Origin: Paracoccus onubensis
GTDB lineage: Bacteria > Pseudomonadota > Alphaproteobacteria > Rhodobacterales > Rhodobacteraceae
Length of the DNA: 64,000 bases
NCBI RefSeq assembly: GCF_003591515.1
Contig: NZ_QZCG01000014.1
Span: forward strand, 62,001 to 126,000
Direction of reading: 5' to 3'
The position numbers and the translations under genes are program-made. Positions 18,123 to 26,290 of this stretch are shown here, one piece after another. The notes beneath the pieces are model-generated. The model did not search any database, was not told where the DNA came from, and worked only from the letters and a program-made list of their open reading frames with translations. Positions within the stretch are counted from its first letter, which is position 1. Every line of letters starts with the position of its first letter.

Positions 18123-18278
18123 GGCTCCCCTTTCCATCTGACCGAACCACCATGACCGTCATACGGCACAGAAACTGTCGATCTGCAAGGGAACCGGTGC
18201 AAACATAAATTGACAAGGCCGAAGCAGCAGCCCGGCACTTTTCATACCCGCCCTGTCACGACGAGTACGGCCCTCGCT

Positions 18279-18968
18279 TCAGCCAAGCGCATAACCGGTG
18301 CCGCGCACCGTGCGGACCGGATTGTCGCCGCCATTGGACATCAGAGCCTTGCGCAACCGGCCGACATGCACATCGATGGTGCGGGTATCGACATAGATAT
18401 CGCGCCCCCAGACCCGGTCCAGCAACTGCTCGCGCGTCCAGACCCTTCCCGGTTTCTCCATCAGGGTGGAAAGCAGGCGGAATTCGGTCGGGCCAAGATG
18501 CAGCGGCAGACCGCCGCGAAAGACGCGATGCTCGGCCGCGTCAAGGATGATATCGCCGAAACTCAACCGCTCGCCCATGGTGGCGGGCCGGGTGCGGCGA
18601 AGCTGCGTGCGCAACCGCGCCATCAGCTCAACCACCGAGTAAGGCTTGACGACGTAATCATCGGCGCCGGTTTCCAAACCGCGAACCCGGTCGGTTTCCT
18701 CGCTGCGGGCGGAAAGCATGATGATCGGAATGCCGCGCGTGGCCGGGTCCGCCTTGACCTGGCGACAGACCTCGATCCCCGAGACCTTGGGCAGCATCCA
18801 ATCCAGAACCATCAGATCGGGCTGCTCTTCCAGTACCAGAAGCAGGGCATCCTCGCCGTTATCGGCAACGACAACCTCGAAACCTTCGGCCTCGAGATTG
18901 TATTGCAGCACCTCCCGCTGTGCACCCTCGTCCTCGACGACCAAGACACAAGGAGTCTGACTGGTCAT
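18279..18968 (-). CDS. phoB: Phosphate regulon response regulator
   Basis: A 229-residue OmpR-family regulator. The receiver domain (about residues 6-120) has acidic residues in VVEDEG, the phosphoacceptor Asp56 in MVLDWMLP and Lys in YVVKPY. The winged-helix DNA-binding domain is at about 130-227 and ends VRTVRGTGYALG. It binds Pho boxes when phosphorylated by PhoR. It is the last gene of pstSCAB-phoU-phoB, 3 bp after phoU. PhoR is not encoded in the window, either here or upstream of pstS. Confidence 0.95.
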   Translation of the reverse strand: MTSQTPCVLVVEDEGAQREVLQYNLEAEGFEVVVADNGEDALLLVLEEQPDLMVLDWMLPKVSGIEVCRQVKADPATRGIPIIMLSARSEETDRVRGLETGADDYVVKPYSVVELMARLRTQLRRTRPATMGERLSFGDIILDAAEHRVFRGGLPLHLGPTEFRLLSTLMEKPGRVWTREQLLDRVWGRDIYVDTRTIDVHVGRLRKALMSNGGDNPVRTVRGTGYALG

Positions 18969-18971
18969 GGA

Positions 18972-19700
18972 TTAGCCCTCTTCTGTCCCGGTTCCGACAT
19001 CGGCAGGCACGCTGCTTGCCTTGGGCCGGCTGTCATCCGGAAGATCACCGGTGACGAGATAGATCACCTGTTCGGCGATCGACGTCGCATGATCGCCCAT
19101 CCGCTCGACATTCTTGGCGATGAAATGCAGATGCATGCATGCGGTGATGTTACGCGGATCTTCCATCATATGGGTCAGGAATTCGCGGAACAGCGCGTTA
19201 TACATCTGATCCACCTCCAGATCCCGCTGACGCACATCCTCGGCCAGATCGCCATCGCGGCGGATATAGCTGTCAAGCGCGTCCTGAAGCATTTTGCTGA
19301 CCGCCTGGGACATGCGGCGGATCGCCATGCCCGAGCCATCGATTACCGGCATCTGGGTCAGGACATCGGTCCGCTTGGCCATGTTCTTGGCATAATCGCC
19401 CACACGCTCCAGCGAAGCCGAGATTTTCATCACTGCCAGCACCATGCGCAGATCGGTGGCGGTCGGCGCACGCAGGGCGATCAGCCGGGCGGCATCCTCG
19501 TTGATCTGCAATTCAAGCGTGTCGATGGCCGCATCGCGACGGCGCACCTCTTCCGCCAGTTCCTCGTCCCGGGTTTCAAGCGCCGTCGCCGCATCCGCGA
19601 TAGCAACCTCCACCATGCCTCCCATCTTGACGACCTGAGCCTGAATCGTCTCCAGGTCGCGATCGAACGCAGAAGATATATGTTTGTCGCGGTTAATCAT
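18972..19700 (-). CDS. phoU: Phosphate signalling protein PhoU
   Basis: A 242-residue cytoplasmic all-helical protein with two PhoU repeats (about residues 20-110 and 125-215). The metal-binding pattern is visible as SLERVGDYAKNMAKR in the first and NVERMGDHATSIAEQ in the second. It couples PstSCAB transport state to PhoR and keeps the regulon off under phosphate excess. It lies 18 bp after pstB. The C-terminal tail (DDSRPKASSVPADVG...) is a short non-conserved extension. Confidence 0.95.
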   Translation of the reverse strand: MINRDKHISSAFDRDLETIQAQVVKMGGMVEVAIADAATALETRDEELAEEVRRRDAAIDTLELQINEDAARLIALRAPTATDLRMVLAVMKISASLERVGDYAKNMAKRTDVLTQMPVIDGSGMAIRRMSQAVSKMLQDALDSYIRRDGDLAEDVRQRDLEVDQMYNALFREFLTHMMEDPRNITACMHLHFIAKNVERMGDHATSIAEQVIYLVTGDLPDDSRPKASSVPADVGTGTEEG

Positions 19701-19718
19701 TCCTGCCTCCTCCGGGCG

Positions 19719-20516
19719 TCAGCCAATCCGGCCCGAGATATAAGATTCGGTCCGACTATCCTGCGGATTTGTAAAAATATCATCGGTACTTCCATATTCG
19801 ACCAGATTCCCCAGATGGAAGAATGCGGTTTTCTGGCTGACACGGGCGGCCTGCTGCATCGAGTGGGTCACGATCACCACCGAGAAATTCTCGCGCAGCT
19901 GATCGATCAGTTCCTCGACCTGGCTGGTCGCGATCGGGTCCAGAGCCGAACATGGCTCATCCATCAGCAGCACCTCGGGAGCGGTCGCCACGGCGCGGGC
20001 GATGCACAGGCGCTGCTGCTGACCGCCCGACAATCCGGTGCCGGGTTCATGCAGCCGGTCCTTGACCTCGTTCCACAATGCCGCGCCGCGCAGGGATTTC
20101 TCGACAATCTCATCCAGTTCGGCCTTGTTGCGGGACAAGCCGTGAATGCGGGGGCCGTAAGCCACATTGTCATAGATCGATTTCGGGAACGGGTTCGGCT
20201 TCTGGAACACCATTCCGACCTTCGCCCGAAGCTGCACGGGATCGACGCGGCGATCATAAACGTCCTCGCCGTCCAGCAATATTCGTCCTTCGATCCGGGC
20301 AATCGGGATGGTGTCGTTCATCCGGTTGATACAGCGAAGAAATGTCGATTTCCCGCAACCTGAAGGTCCGATAAATGCGGTGACGGTCTTATCGAGGATC
20401 TCGACATCCACATCCTTGATGGCATGTTTATCGCCATAATAGACCTGAACCTTGCTGGCAGAGATTTTGATATCCTGTTGCGTCACGGCGCGCTCCGCTC
20501 GGTTGATGTCATACAT
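19719..20516 (-). CDS. pstB: Phosphate ABC transporter ATP-binding protein
   Basis: A 265-residue ABC ATPase. Walker A is GPSGCGKST, the signature LSGGQQQR, Walker B VLLMDEP and the switch His is in VTHSMQQ. SALDPIAT and the late GNLVEYG are typical of PstB. It powers phosphate uptake with PstA/PstC. AAAGGAG precedes the start at 20516. It sits between pstA and phoU in the operon. Confidence 0.96.
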   Translation of the reverse strand: MYDINRAERAVTQQDIKISASKVQVYYGDKHAIKDVDVEILDKTVTAFIGPSGCGKSTFLRCINRMNDTIPIARIEGRILLDGEDVYDRRVDPVQLRAKVGMVFQKPNPFPKSIYDNVAYGPRIHGLSRNKAELDEIVEKSLRGAALWNEVKDRLHEPGTGLSGGQQQRLCIARAVATAPEVLLMDEPCSALDPIATSQVEELIDQLRENFSVVIVTHSMQQAARVSQKTAFFHLGNLVEYGSTDDIFTNPQDSRTESYISGRIG

Positions 20517-20537
20517 ATTTATGCTCCTTTCGCCGTA

Positions 20538-21887
20538 TTACCAACGACGCTCGAACCGGCGGCGCAGGAAGATGGCCAGCAAGTTCATGCAGAAAAGAAA
20601 GATCAGGAGCACGATGATCGCGCCCGAGGCCCGCTCGATAAAGGCCGGATCGGCGCGCTGCGTCCAGTTATAGACCTGCACCGGCAGGGCCGAGGCCGGA
20701 TCCCACAGCCCCTCCGGGGGCGCTGCGGGAAACTCCCGGACGAAGGCGACCATGCCGATCAGCAGCAGGGGCGCGGTTTCACCCAAAGCCTGCGCCAGCC
20801 CGATGATGGTCCCGGTCAGGATGCCCGGCATGGCCAGCGGCAGGACATGATGGAAGATCGACTGCATCTTGGACGCGCCCACACCAAGCGCCGCATCCCG
20901 GATCGAGGGTGGCACGGATTTGAGCGCGGCACGGGTCGAGATAATGATCGTCGGCAGCGTCATCAGCGTCAGAACCAGCCCGCCGACGATAGGCGCGGAT
21001 TGCGGCAGCCCGACGAAATTGATGAAGGCGGCAAGGCCAAGGATACCGAAAACGATGGACGGTACCGCGGCAAGATTCGAGATATTCACCTCGATCATAT
21101 CGGTCCAGCGGTTCTGCGGCGCGAATTCCTCAAGATAGATCGAGGCGGCGACACCGATCGGCACGGCAAGGAACAGCACCACCAGCATCATATAGGCCGA
21201 GCCGATAATCGCCACGCCCACGCCCGCAGCTTCCGGCCTTTGGTCCGAGGCGTCGGGATTGGTGATGAAATTCCAGTTGAAGCGGGTCACCAACTCGCCC
21301 TGCTCCTTCAGTGCGTCGGCAAGCTGAAGCTGCTGGGGCGAGGTGTTGGCATCCCTCGCAGCGCTTTCCATCGAGACGCGCCCCTTGAAATAGCCATCCA
21401 CCCGGCCATTCACCAGAACGTTGAAATCCACTGTCTGGCCAACCTGCTCGGGGTTCGCCAGCACGTGATTGCGAAGCTGGGCCGAGGCCTCTTTCGAGAT
21501 CAGGTTGCTGGTATCCGAGCTCGTCAGTCCCTCGATTGCGATGCCGCTATCGGCAACCGCGGTTTCAACCGCCTTGTCCAGAACCTTGCCATAGGACAGG
21601 GTCAGAACCTTGGACATTTCGGCCGGATCGCGGTTACCGTTCGGATCCAGCGTTTCGGCATCAAGCGCGACCGGGATCGACAGGTAACTTTGCCGGAAGG
21701 CGCCTGCTCCATCCGAAACGATGGAGGTCAGCAAGATGACAAGCGCGGCCATCGCGATCCCGATGGCAATCACGCCATACATGCGAAAGCGCTTTTCGGT
21801 AGCGTTGCGTTTCCGGGTGCGGGCATCCTGCGACAGCAGCGAATTGCTGCGCGGCTGAGCTTCGGAAGACATGGGAATATCGGTCAT
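20538..21887 (-). CDS. pstA: Phosphate ABC transporter permease PstA (long form)
   Basis: A 449-residue inner-membrane protein, longer than the roughly 290 residues of E. coli PstA. A first membrane helix (about residues 30-55) is followed by a periplasmic domain of about 160 residues before the canonical permease part, whose EAA-type loop reads ALGVGASKMQSIFHHVLPLAMPG. The long N-terminus (DUF3333 type) is normal in alphaproteobacteria. It overlaps pstC by 4 bp (ATGA). Confidence 0.94.
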   Translation of the reverse strand: MTDIPMSSEAQPRSNSLLSQDARTRKRNATEKRFRMYGVIAIGIAMAALVILLTSIVSDGAGAFRQSYLSIPVALDAETLDPNGNRDPAEMSKVLTLSYGKVLDKAVETAVADSGIAIEGLTSSDTSNLISKEASAQLRNHVLANPEQVGQTVDFNVLVNGRVDGYFKGRVSMESAARDANTSPQQLQLADALKEQGELVTRFNWNFITNPDASDQRPEAAGVGVAIIGSAYMMLVVLFLAVPIGVAASIYLEEFAPQNRWTDMIEVNISNLAAVPSIVFGILGLAAFINFVGLPQSAPIVGGLVLTLMTLPTIIISTRAALKSVPPSIRDAALGVGASKMQSIFHHVLPLAMPGILTGTIIGLAQALGETAPLLLIGMVAFVREFPAAPPEGLWDPASALPVQVYNWTQRADPAFIERASGAIIVLLIFLFCMNLLAIFLRRRFERRW

Positions 21888-23089
21888 TCGTACTGCTCCC
21901 GGTATTTGCGCACGATGTAAAGCGCGACAACGTTCAGCCCCAGAGTGATCACGAACAGCGTCAGACCCAGCGCGAAGGCAACCAGGGTCTCCGGCGCTGC
22001 GAAATCGTTGTCTCCGGTCAACTGGCTGACGATCTTGACGGTGATCGTCGTCATCGCCTCGAACGGGTTAAGCCCCAGTCTGGCGGCAGCCCCGGCACCC
22101 AACACCACGATCATGGTTTCCCCGATGGCGCGGCTGGCGGCCAGAAGAACCGCGCCCACGACACCGGGAAGTGCTGCGGGCAGGACCACCTGCTTGATCG
22201 TCTCGGACGGGGTCGAGCCAAGTCCAAGCGCCCCGTCGCGCATGGATTGCGGCACGGCATTGATAATGTCATCCGACAGCGAACTGACAAAGGGGATCAG
22301 CATGATGCCCATGACCAGCCCGGCGGTCAGCACGGAAGAGCCGGAACTTCCCAGCCCCAATGGTTGCGCGAAGTAATCGCGCAGCATCGGGCCTACGGTG
22401 ATCAATGCGAAAAGGCCGTAAACGATGGTCGGGATACCGGCGAGAATCTCGATGGCGGGTTTTGCGATGCCGCGTACGCGTTTGCTGGCATATTCCGACA
22501 TGTAAATGGCCGCGAACATCCCGATCGGCACCGCAACCACAAGCGCGATGAAACTGATATACAGCGTGCCCCACAGCAAAGGCAGGATGCCCAGATTGGA
22601 ATTGCCCTGAAAGCGGGGGGTCCAGTTGAGGCCAAAGAAGAATTCGGTCCAGCTGTATTTCTGAAAGAAATGTCCGGTCTCGAAGATCAGCGACAGCACA
22701 ATCCCGGCGGTGGTCAGAATTGCGATGGACGAGCAGAATATCAAAAAGCCCTGCACGATCTTTTCGACCACGTTGCGGGCGCGAAAATCGGTATTGATGC
22801 GCGTCACGCCCCAGCCAAGCCCGGCAACCGAAGCCGCCAGCGCAAGCAGCCCGGCGAAACCGGTCGCCTCCGGGGGAAATACCTTCGCCATGCGCAGAAC
22901 CGATGCGAGCATCAACACGACGATGGCCGGGGTCAGCGTGGTCAGTGCAACGCTGGCGCCGTGATAGCCTGGCCGGCTATGCAGCTTGCGGATATCCGTG
23001 CCGGCAGAGGCAAATGCCCGGCTGCGCCCGATGACATAACCGGCGACGGCCAAGGCCAGACTGACAAGCAATGCCCATGAAAGCGGCAT
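21884..23089 (-). CDS. pstC: Phosphate ABC transporter permease PstC
   Basis: A 401-residue inner-membrane permease. The EAA loop GALGLGSTPSETIKQVVLPAALPG is clear, and AIGETMIVVLGAGA follows, as in PstC. The N-terminus starts MPLSWALLVSLALAVAGYVIG and carries the LHSRPGYHG stretch seen in alphaproteobacterial PstC, which have extra N-terminal helices compared with E. coli. It begins 72 bp after the pstS stop, with a hairpin in between. Confidence 0.94.
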   Translation of the reverse strand: MPLSWALLVSLALAVAGYVIGRSRAFASAGTDIRKLHSRPGYHGASVALTTLTPAIVVLMLASVLRMAKVFPPEATGFAGLLALAASVAGLGWGVTRINTDFRARNVVEKIVQGFLIFCSSIAILTTAGIVLSLIFETGHFFQKYSWTEFFFGLNWTPRFQGNSNLGILPLLWGTLYISFIALVVAVPIGMFAAIYMSEYASKRVRGIAKPAIEILAGIPTIVYGLFALITVGPMLRDYFAQPLGLGSSGSSVLTAGLVMGIMLIPFVSSLSDDIINAVPQSMRDGALGLGSTPSETIKQVVLPAALPGVVGAVLLAASRAIGETMIVVLGAGAAARLGLNPFEAMTTITVKIVSQLTGDNDFAAPETLVAFALGLTLFVITLGLNVVALYIVRKYREQYE

Positions 23090-23125
23090 CTGATCTTCCT
23101 TGCGTCAGGGGTAAGGGAGAAAGCG

Positions 23126-23151
23126 GGCGGCGCGAAATGTTCCGCGCCGCC
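23126..23151. promoter_or_regulatory. Intercistronic hairpin between pstS and pstC
   Basis: Perfect 9-bp GC arms (GGCGGCGCG 23126-23134, CGCGCCGCC 23143-23151) with an 8-nt loop, placed 11 bp after the pstS stop and without a T run. Such a hairpin usually protects the upstream binding-protein message and reduces readthrough. This would give more PstS than membrane subunits. Confidence 0.6.
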
Positions 23152-23161
23152 GCGATACTCA

Positions 23162-24193
23162 TTACTCGGACAGCGTGGTTTCGTTCGCCACGGCTTCCTG
23201 GACCGATGCCAATTCGGGATCGGCGACCAGACCGTATTGCGCCAGAGGACCTTCCGGCCCGGCCAGCTCATCAGCGACGAAGAACTCCGCATATTCCTTC
23301 AGGCCGGGAATCTCGCCGATATGCGCTTTCTTGACATAGAAGAACAGCGGGCGCGAAACCGGATATTCACCCGAAGCGATGGTTTCGGTGGAGGGTGTGA
23401 CACCCGACATCGTCGCCACTTTCAGCTTGTCGGTGTTGTTTTCATAGAAGGACAAACCGAACACGCCGATCCCGTTGGGATCGCTTTCGATACGGGCAAG
23501 GGTCTCGGTATAGTCGCCGTCGATATCAACCGATTTGCCGTCGGTGCGCAGCGTCATGCAGGCTTCCTCGGCCTTGTCTTCATCGCCCATTTCGGCGGCA
23601 AAGACTTCCATTGCGCCCGATTCCTCACAACCGGCAAGGATGACCTTTTCTTCGAAGACTTCGCGGGTGCCGTGCTTGGTGCCGGGCACGAAAGCAAGGA
23701 TGGCCTGCTCCGGCAGTTCCGGGTTCACTTCATTCCAGTTGGCGGCGGTATTGTCGACGATCGCGCCATCCTTGACGACCTTGGCCGACAGGGCGTTGAA
23801 CCAATCAGCCGGGGTAAAGGCGAAATCGGGGCCGCTGGACTGGTTCGCGAAGACGATCCCGTCATAGCCGATGCGGACTTCCATGATGTCGGTCACGCCA
23901 TTGGCGGTACAGGCTTCGATCTCGCTCTCCTTGATGGGGCGGCTGGCATTGGCGATATCGACGGTATTCTCGCCCACGCCTTCGCAGAATTTCTTGAGGC
24001 CTGCGGACGAACCACCGGATTCCACGACCGGGGTCGGGAAATCGGTATTCTCACCGAAAGCTTCTGCGACGATCGTGGCATAAGGCAGCACCGTCGAAGA
24101 GCCCGCGATCTGGATCTGGTCGCGGGCGGCGGCGGCGGTTGCGGACAATGCGACTACGGACAACGCCGTTGCCGTAAGACCAAAGGGTTTCAT
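23162..24193 (-). CDS. pstS: Periplasmic phosphate-binding protein
   Basis: A 343-residue secreted protein with a signal peptide ending about residue 23 (VVALSATAAAARD). The PstS start QIAGSSTVLPYA and the ligand-loop stretch VESGGSSAGLKKFC are clear. It delivers phosphate to PstCAB. The start at 24193 is set by the signal peptide; the longer upstream frame runs through the Pho box. It is the first gene of the pst operon. Confidence 0.95.
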   Translation of the reverse strand: MKPFGLTATALSVVALSATAAAARDQIQIAGSSTVLPYATIVAEAFGENTDFPTPVVESGGSSAGLKKFCEGVGENTVDIANASRPIKESEIEACTANGVTDIMEVRIGYDGIVFANQSSGPDFAFTPADWFNALSAKVVKDGAIVDNTAANWNEVNPELPEQAILAFVPGTKHGTREVFEEKVILAGCEESGAMEVFAAEMGDEDKAEEACMTLRTDGKSVDIDGDYTETLARIESDPNGIGVFGLSFYENNTDKLKVATMSGVTPSTETIASGEYPVSRPLFFYVKKAHIGEIPGLKEYAEFFVADELAGPEGPLAQYGLVADPELASVQEAVANETTLSE

Positions 24194-24244
24194 GTGGCAG
24201 CTTCCTGTATTGGTATGAATTCTAGCGATCCCGGACCTAGACCC

Positions 24245-24288
24245 TGACAATGACCGTTTCACGACGATTTTATGACATTTTTGTAACA
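24245..24288 (-). promoter_or_regulatory. Pho box of the pst operon, four 11-bp units
   Basis: Read on the minus strand, four consecutive 11-mers fit the PhoB direct-repeat pattern: TGTTACAAAAA (24288-24278), TGTCATAAAAT (24277-24267), CGTCGTGAAAC (24266-24256) and GGTCATTGTCA (24255-24245). The second is the closest to the TGTCAT-type consensus. A possible -10, TAGAAT, lies at 24224-24219. Two tandem 22-bp boxes 52-95 bp upstream of the pstS ATG indicate strong PhoB activation under phosphate limitation. Confidence 0.8.
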
Positions 24289-24619
24289 AGCCCCTCCGGA
24301 AACAGTGGTCCTGGAATGCCGCGCGATTTCGATTCCGGCCCGACACCAGATCGAATCACCTACTTTGGCGACGGAAAAACCATGGAAATTTGCTGAAAAC
24401 GCTTCAGGACAACAATTAACTAACTGAAAATAATATAAAACAATCACGATTAAAATGGGCGTGATTTTTTTCTTGTAAAACACGACAAACTTTGTTGTAA
24501 TTCTCGTGTCAGAAGGCGTCACACGAGAGTTGGCGGCAAGGGCTTCCTTCACACCCTGCCGTCTGGTCCGTCCCGCCCCTCCGACATGAACTCACTTGGG
24601 GTCAGAAGAGGAGGTCCCG
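24289..24619. promoter_or_regulatory. AT-rich divergent region with possible promoter and operator
   Basis: This gap between the Pho box and the small membrane-protein gene includes a strongly AT-rich segment (about 24377-24500). On the plus strand there are: a weak hairpin (ATCACG 24443-24448, CGTGAT 24460-24465) running into eight T; a candidate promoter TTGTAA (24473-24478), 17-bp spacer, TGTAAT (24496-24501); and directly after it the inverted repeat CTCGTGT (24503-24509) / ACACGAG (24521-24527) with an 11-nt centre. The last would overlap the transcription start, as a repressor operator does. Confidence 0.4.
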
Positions 24620-24922
24620 ATGTATCGCACCGTTAAGACCGGTACCCATGCACTCGCTCAGGGTACATTCGTTCGCCGTCACGCTGACGGCCAGGTCGAA
24701 ATCAACCTTGGCGACAGGCATGTCATCGGCTGGCCCGTCGGCGCAACGTCCGAATGCGCCGGTCAACAGCATGTCATCGCACGGCTGTTTGGCACGGGCT
24801 ATTGGCGCGGCGGCCTGTTCGCTGCCGTGACGGCGTTGGGCTTAGGGCTTTCATTCCTGTCTGGTATGACTGCGCAGGCGGAGTTCCTGAATGCTCCGGA
24901 TAGCCTGACCCATAATTTCTGA
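24620..24922 (+). CDS. Small hypothetical protein with one membrane segment
   Basis: A 100-residue protein. The ATG at 24620 is chosen because GAGGAGG lies just upstream. The N-terminal two thirds are polar (QVEINLGDRHVIGWPV). One hydrophobic stretch (about residues 71-91, GGLFAAVTALGLGLSFLSGM) would anchor it in the inner membrane near its C-terminus. No family was recognised. It is a single-gene unit with a candidate promoter and operator upstream and a strong terminator at 25002-25037, so it is clearly an expressed unit rather than a chance reading frame. Confidence 0.65.
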   Translation: MYRTVKTGTHALAQGTFVRRHADGQVEINLGDRHVIGWPVGATSECAGQQHVIARLFGTGYWRGGLFAAVTALGLGLSFLSGMTAQAEFLNAPDSLTHNF

Positions 24923-25001
24923 CAAAAACTTAACAAGTTGCGCGGGGAATATATAGCTCCATAATATATCTCCGACGCATTGTATCTTCCACGCTTCCCG
25001 G

Positions 25002-25037
25002 CCCGTCAGGCGCATGATCGCGCCTGGCGGGTTTTTT
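25002..25037 (+). terminator. Rho-independent terminator of the small membrane-protein gene
   Basis: Arms CCCGTCAGGCGC (25002-25013) and GCGCCTGGCGGG (25020-25031) pair over 12 bp with one G-T wobble and a 6-nt loop, and six T follow (25032-25037). This is a classic strong terminator, 80 bp after the stop codon. It separates that gene from cobS. Confidence 0.9.
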
Positions 25038-25167
25038 GTTGCCCCCAATCCCCTGCCCGCGCTTGCCCGATAGCCCGCGCCGGACCGGACGGACGCCAGG
25101 CCCGCACATCTTGCCTTCCCGGTTTTCCGGCGCGACATTGGGAAAATCAAAGCGCTTCACCGGCGAT

Positions 25168-25189
25168 CCCCGGCTTGCACAAGCCGGGG
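25168..25189. promoter_or_regulatory. Tetraloop hairpin in the cobS leader
   Basis: A perfect 9-bp stem (CCCCGGCTT 25168-25176, AAGCCGGGG 25181-25189) with loop GCAC, 44 bp before the cobS ATG and without a T run. The remaining leader (25038-25233) shows no B12-box element, so this is not read as a cobalamin riboswitch. The role is unknown. Confidence 0.4.
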
Positions 25190-25233
25190 GAATGCGCAAT
25201 CAAGGCGCGGATGCGAGGAAAAGGGCCAATGCG

Positions 25234-26205
25234 ATGCTGGATATGAATGCCAAACCCACAGAAGAGATCGACCTGCGCGAGGTATTCGGTCTGGACAGCG
25301 ACATGAAGGTCAAGGGTTTTGCGGACCGCAGCGAACGCGTGCCCGATATCGACAGCACCTATAAATTCGACCCGGACACCACGCTCGCGATTCTGGCGGG
25401 ATTTGCCTATAATCGCCGGGTAATGGTGCAGGGCTATCACGGCACCGGCAAATCGACTCATATCGAACAGATCGCCGCGCGTCTGAACTGGCCATGCGTA
25501 CGGGTAAATCTGGACAGCCATGTCAGCCGGATCGACCTGATCGGCAAGGATGCGATCAAACTGGTCGATGGCAAGCAGGTCACGGTTTTCCACGAGGGCA
25601 TCCTGCCCTGGGCTCTGCGCAACCCGACCGCGATTGTCTTTGACGAATATGACGCCGGGCGCGCCGATGTGATGTTCGTGATCCAGCGCGTGCTGGAGGC
25701 TGACGGCAAACTGACCCTTCTGGACCAGAACGAAGTGATCACGCCGAACCCCTATTTCCGGCTGTTCGCGACCTCGAACACCGTGGGTTTGGGCGACACC
25801 ACCGGCCTGTATCACGGCACGCAGCAGATCAACCAGGGTCAGATGGACCGCTGGTCGCTGGTCTCGACGCTGAACTATCTCAGCCATGATGCCGAGGCGG
25901 CGATCGTGCTGGCCAAGAACCCGAATTACAATAATGAAAAGGGCCGCAAGGTGATCGGCCAGATGGTGACACTCGCCGATCTGACCCGGACAGCCTTCAT
26001 GCAGGGCGACCTGTCGACCGTGATGTCGCCGCGCACGGTGATCACATGGGCGCAGAATGCACGGATCTTCGACAATGTCGGCTATGCGTTCCGCCTGACC
26101 TTCCTGAACAAATGCGACGAGCTGGAACGGCAGACCGTGGCCGAATTCTACCAGCGCCTGTTCGACGAGGAATTGCCCGAGAGTGTGGTGACGCAGGCGG
26201 GGTGA
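25234..26205 (+). CDS. cobS: Aerobic cobaltochelatase subunit CobS
   Basis: A 323-residue AAA+ ATPase. Walker A is GYHGTGKST at about residues 67-75 and Walker B AIVFDEYD at about 133-140, with the sensor stretch FRLFATSNT after. With CobT it forms the ring complex that drives CobN to insert cobalt into hydrogenobyrinate diamide in aerobic B12 synthesis. The start at 25234 matches the family N-terminus (EIDLREVFGLDSDMKVKGF); a GTG/ATG farther upstream would add unrelated sequence. cobT follows after 85 bp. cobN is not nearby. Confidence 0.95.
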   Translation: MLDMNAKPTEEIDLREVFGLDSDMKVKGFADRSERVPDIDSTYKFDPDTTLAILAGFAYNRRVMVQGYHGTGKSTHIEQIAARLNWPCVRVNLDSHVSRIDLIGKDAIKLVDGKQVTVFHEGILPWALRNPTAIVFDEYDAGRADVMFVIQRVLEADGKLTLLDQNEVITPNPYFRLFATSNTVGLGDTTGLYHGTQQINQGQMDRWSLVSTLNYLSHDAEAAIVLAKNPNYNNEKGRKVIGQMVTLADLTRTAFMQGDLSTVMSPRTVITWAQNARIFDNVGYAFRLTFLNKCDELERQTVAEFYQRLFDEELPESVVTQAG

Positions 26206-26290
26206 CGCGCAGGATTTTGATAAAGCGGTGTGCGGGCGGGCGCTTGCCCGCTACACTGCCGGAACTGGCCAGATATCGTTAGGACACCGG

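Noticed and set aside
25038..25233. Cobalamin riboswitch upstream of cobS
   Set aside because: No B12-box-like sequence or the expected multi-helix layout was found; only a simple hairpin is present.
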